Of a stretch of DNA of 5,463 bases, positions 3,408 to 5,463 are shown one piece after another. How positions within the stretch are numbered: position 1 is the stretch's first letter; the number at the start of each line of letters is the position of its first letter. The stretch lies in NCBI GenBank assembly GCA_016234525.1, contig JACRBK010000722.1:1-5463 (forward strand). Direction: 5' to 3'. The notes under the pieces were generated by a model. That model worked only from the letters and a program-made list of their open reading frames with translations, did not search any database and was not told the DNA's origin. The translations under genes were made by a program, and so were the position numbers. This DNA is from Chloroflexota bacterium. GTDB taxonomy: Bacteria; Chloroflexota; Anaerolineae; Aggregatilineales; Aggregatilineaceae.

Positions 3408-5463
3408 TCACTCAGCGAGCGGCAGTGTGATCTTGAACGTCGCGCCTGCGCCGGGCGCGCTTTCGACGAGAATGGTTCCGCCGTGTGTCTCAATTACTTT
3501 TTTGGCAATGGGCAGCCCCAACCCAAAACCTACGGTAGTGTGCGCCTCATCTTTACGGTAAAAACGCTCAAAAATATGGCGTTGTGTTTCTTCATCCATG
3601 CCCGGCCCGGTGTCCTGAATCGAGATATTCACTTTGGTGCCCGTCTGAACCATTTCGATTTTCGCTACGCCGCCTTCCGGAGAAAAACGGATCGCGTTCT
3701 CGATCACTTCCCACAGCGCCCGCTGAAGGTCATTTTCATCCCCAGATACGATCAACGCCTGATCCGGGAAGATACACTCAAATGAAATGTTTTTCGTTTC
3801 GGCCTTAAGTCTGACCGGCGAGCAAATCTGCTGAAGTGTGTGCAGCAGATCAAACCGGGTCGCGGTATAAGCATAATGGCTGTCCAGGCGGGCCATCGTT
3901 TGAAGGTCGTTGACCAGTTCGGTGATACGATCCACATCTTGCTCTATGCGGCTGAACTTGTAGCGGCGCTTTTCGGCGTCGTCCTGACGCTCGATGAGAT
4001 ATAGACTGGTTTTTATATTCGTCAGCGGGGTGCGGAACTCGTGCGACGCATCCCGAATAAAACGCAGCAAAATCTCGCTGCGTTCGCGTTCCAGCATCAG
4101 CTCAAGCGCCTTATTTTCAGCCTCTTTTCGATCAGTAATATCCAGTTCGATACCGTGCCAGACGACGCAGCCATCGTCCGCTCTTTGCGGGGTTGAGAAA
4201 TACTGCCGCCAGCACAATTTACCGTCGATATTTTTGAGTACTTCGCTGCGGAAAGGGGTAAGTCGGGCTGCCGATTGCCGAATTCTGGCAAGATGTTCAG
4301 CGCGGTGTTCGGGCATAATCTGAAGTAGAGCCAGATCAGCGTTTTGATACAGTTCGGCGGGCAAATACCCGTTCATCTCCTGACAGCGATCACTCACAAA
4401 GTCAAAAACGAAACTACCATCCGAACGCATCCTGAAAATATAGACCATCGCGGGCACATTTCGGACCAGTTCATCATAGCGTTGATACGCCCGGCGCAGT
4501 TCTTCGTCCGCGGATTTGCGCCCGGTGATATTTCGTAAAATCACTAACCAACCGGACCGCTGCATCCGGTGTGCCAATGGATGAGCCGTCGCGTGGTAAT
4601 AGACGGTCTTATCCGTCCGCACAATTTTAAGCTCGATTCCCGACTGATCGGCGGGTGGATCGGAAAGCAGCGGGACCACGTCTGGCAGCAGTTGGCCCAC
4701 CGGCTGCCCGGTGAACTGGTCGGCTGCTGCCCCCCAGATCGCGTGCGCCGCTTGATTCATCTCCGACACAAGGCCAAAGTTATCCAGCACCAGCACCGCA
4801 TCGCGCATACTCTGAAAAATGACATCGTAGGCCACTGGCAGCAGACGAAACACGCGCTGACGATTCACCGCCCAGGCAATGCACAACCCACATACGCTCG
4901 CGCCGAGCGGAGTCACCCGAAAACCCGGCGCTGGCCCGATGGCGAACGTGGTAGAACCCGTCACCAGCGAGACAATGATTCCGATCACCAGCAGAGTAAT
5001 CAACTTGCGTCGTTCGGAGTCCACTTTGGCCGCATAATTGACCAACATCGCCACGCCGGAAAAATAGAATAAAAGGCTATATATCCAGTGGAAATAATAC
5101 CCGATTGAAAAAGTGATGCGCTCCCTACTATAACCGTTGGAGCGCACCAGAGTCCATTCGGCAAAAAAACCGTCTGGGTAGGTCCATAAGACAATCTGAA
5201 TCAGCAGCGGAACAATCAGGATCAAGCCAGACTTGCGCGCCGTCAGCCAGTTTGAGCCGGTATATTGCAGCGCGAATACAAAGAAGGTGAGATAGGAAGC
5301 CGTGATGACCCCAAAGCGCAGACGCACGAAGATAAAGGCCAGATCACGATCTACTGTGAACACGACCAGCAGATACAACAGCCCCAGGACAGCCACGATC
5401 AACAGTAAGAGAGCCGCCGTGCGGGCCTCTGGTCGCTCGTAGGACGAGTAAAGAGTGGCGCTC
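3408..5463 (-). CDS. Membrane sensor histidine kinase (7TM-PAS-PAS-HisKA-HATPase), 5' end missing
   Basis: The frame stays open to the right edge (684 visible residues). A TTG at 5400-5402 is not the start: it has no ribosome site, it cuts a hydrophobic helix (AALLLLIVAVLGLLYLLVVF), and the 20 codons above it contain no ATG, GTG or TTG. Numbering from that TTG, residues 1 to about 180 hold six or so TM segments like the 7TM sensor region of histidine kinases (HisKA_7TM), including ALQYTG and ERRKL. PAS 1 spans about 190-297 (SMRDAVLVLD to ITGRK) and PAS 2 with its PAC about 302-426 (FVSDRCQEMNGY to DITDRKEAE). HisKA carries ASHEFRTPL with the phosphorylated His454. The HATPase domain has the N box (ENAIRF, Asn569), G1 (DTGPGM), F box (FERFYR) and G2 (GFGLGLPIAKK), all intact. 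It should autophosphorylate and pass phosphate to the downstream regulator's Asp55. The signal is unknown; small hydrophobic or membrane cues are possible for 7TM, and ligand or redox cues for PAS. Confidence 0.93.
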   Translation of the reverse strand, partial: SATLYSSYERPEARTAALLLLIVAVLGLLYLLVVFTVDRDLAFIFVRLRFGVITASYLTFFVFALQYTGSNWLTARKSGLILIVPLLIQIVLWTYPDGFFAEWTLVRSNGYSRERITFSIGYYFHWIYSLLFYFSGVAMLVNYAAKVDSERRKLITLLVIGIIVSLVTGSTTFAIGPAPGFRVTPLGASVCGLCIAWAVNRQRVFRLLPVAYDVIFQSMRDAVLVLDNFGLVSEMNQAAHAIWGAAADQFTGQPVGQLLPDVVPLLSDPPADQSGIELKIVRTDKTVYYHATAHPLAHRMQRSGWLVILRNITGRKSADEELRRAYQRYDELVRNVPAMVYIFRMRSDGSFVFDFVSDRCQEMNGYLPAELYQNADLALLQIMPEHRAEHLARIRQSAARLTPFRSEVLKNIDGKLCWRQYFSTPQRADDGCVVWHGIELDITDRKEAENKALELMLERERSEILLRFIRDASHEFRTPLTNIKTSLYLIERQDDAEKRRYKFSRIEQDVDRITELVNDLQTMARLDSHYAYTATRFDLLHTLQQICSPVRLKAETKNISFECIFPDQALIVSGDENDLQRALWEVIENAIRFSPEGGVAKIEMVQTGTKVNISIQDTGPGMDEETQRHIFERFYRKDEAHTTVGFGLGLPIAKKVIETHGGTILVESAPGAGATFKITLPLAE

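Noticed and set aside
3338..3493. N-terminal extension of 52 codons on the response regulator
   Set aside because: The extension is rich in Arg, Ser and Pro, overlaps the 3' end of the kinase gene in another frame, and lies ahead of a canonical REC beginning at the ATG at 3337 that has an AGGAG site.
4569..5072. Plus-strand frame of 167 codons opposite the kinase
   Set aside because: Antisense to the PAS and TM coding part of the kinase, rich in His/Arg/Gln, no domain seen.
1..5463. CRISPR arrays, transposases, tRNA or rRNA genes, phage or toxin-antitoxin genes
   Set aside because: I looked for spaced direct repeats, DDE transposase features, cloverleaf arms and small paired ORFs, and found none.

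Overview
The window is a run of genes all read from the minus strand. The likely source is a bacterium of moderately high GC, most plausibly Chloroflexota (Anaerolineae-like). That call rests on protein style: a 7TM/PAS histidine kinase, a response regulator with a decayed GGDEF output domain, a winged-helix AAA+ ATPase of the 'YVGPAPVPLE' type, and a secreted protein resembling the lead-in of M23 peptidases. There is no rRNA or other marker, so the phylum is an inference.

Layout in transcription order (high to low coordinates): (1) 5463-3408, a membrane sensor histidine kinase whose start lies beyond the right edge; (2) after 70 nt holding a GC-rich hairpin, 3337-2516, a REC response regulator whose C-terminal domain looks like a catalytically dead GGDEF domain; (3) 2515-2281, a 235-nt AT-rich gap with a weak terminator-like hairpin, a perfect TATAAT box and a possible two-TM mini-protein ORF that overlaps the regulator gene; (4) 2280-1813, a stand-alone cyclic-nucleotide-binding-domain protein; (5) 1816-413, a winged-helix AAA+ ATPase translationally coupled to it by ATGA; (6) 412-261, an intergenic stretch with a long palindrome and an extended -10 promoter; (7) 260-1, the N-terminus of an exported protein cut by the left edge.

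Working model (inference): the kinase and regulator form a cognate two-component pair that signals through protein contacts, since the regulator has no DNA-binding domain and its GGDEF-like domain lacks the active site. The cNMP-binding protein and AAA+ ATPase form a second two-gene unit, in which nucleotide sensing may control an ATP-driven remodelling machine. Whether the two units share one transcript depends on the 2281-2515 gap. No CRISPR array, mobile element, tRNA or rRNA was seen. I saw no clearly new defence or mobile system. The most unusual items are the dead-GGDEF regulator, the CNB/AAA+ pair, the possible small membrane ORF and the palindrome at 345-383.
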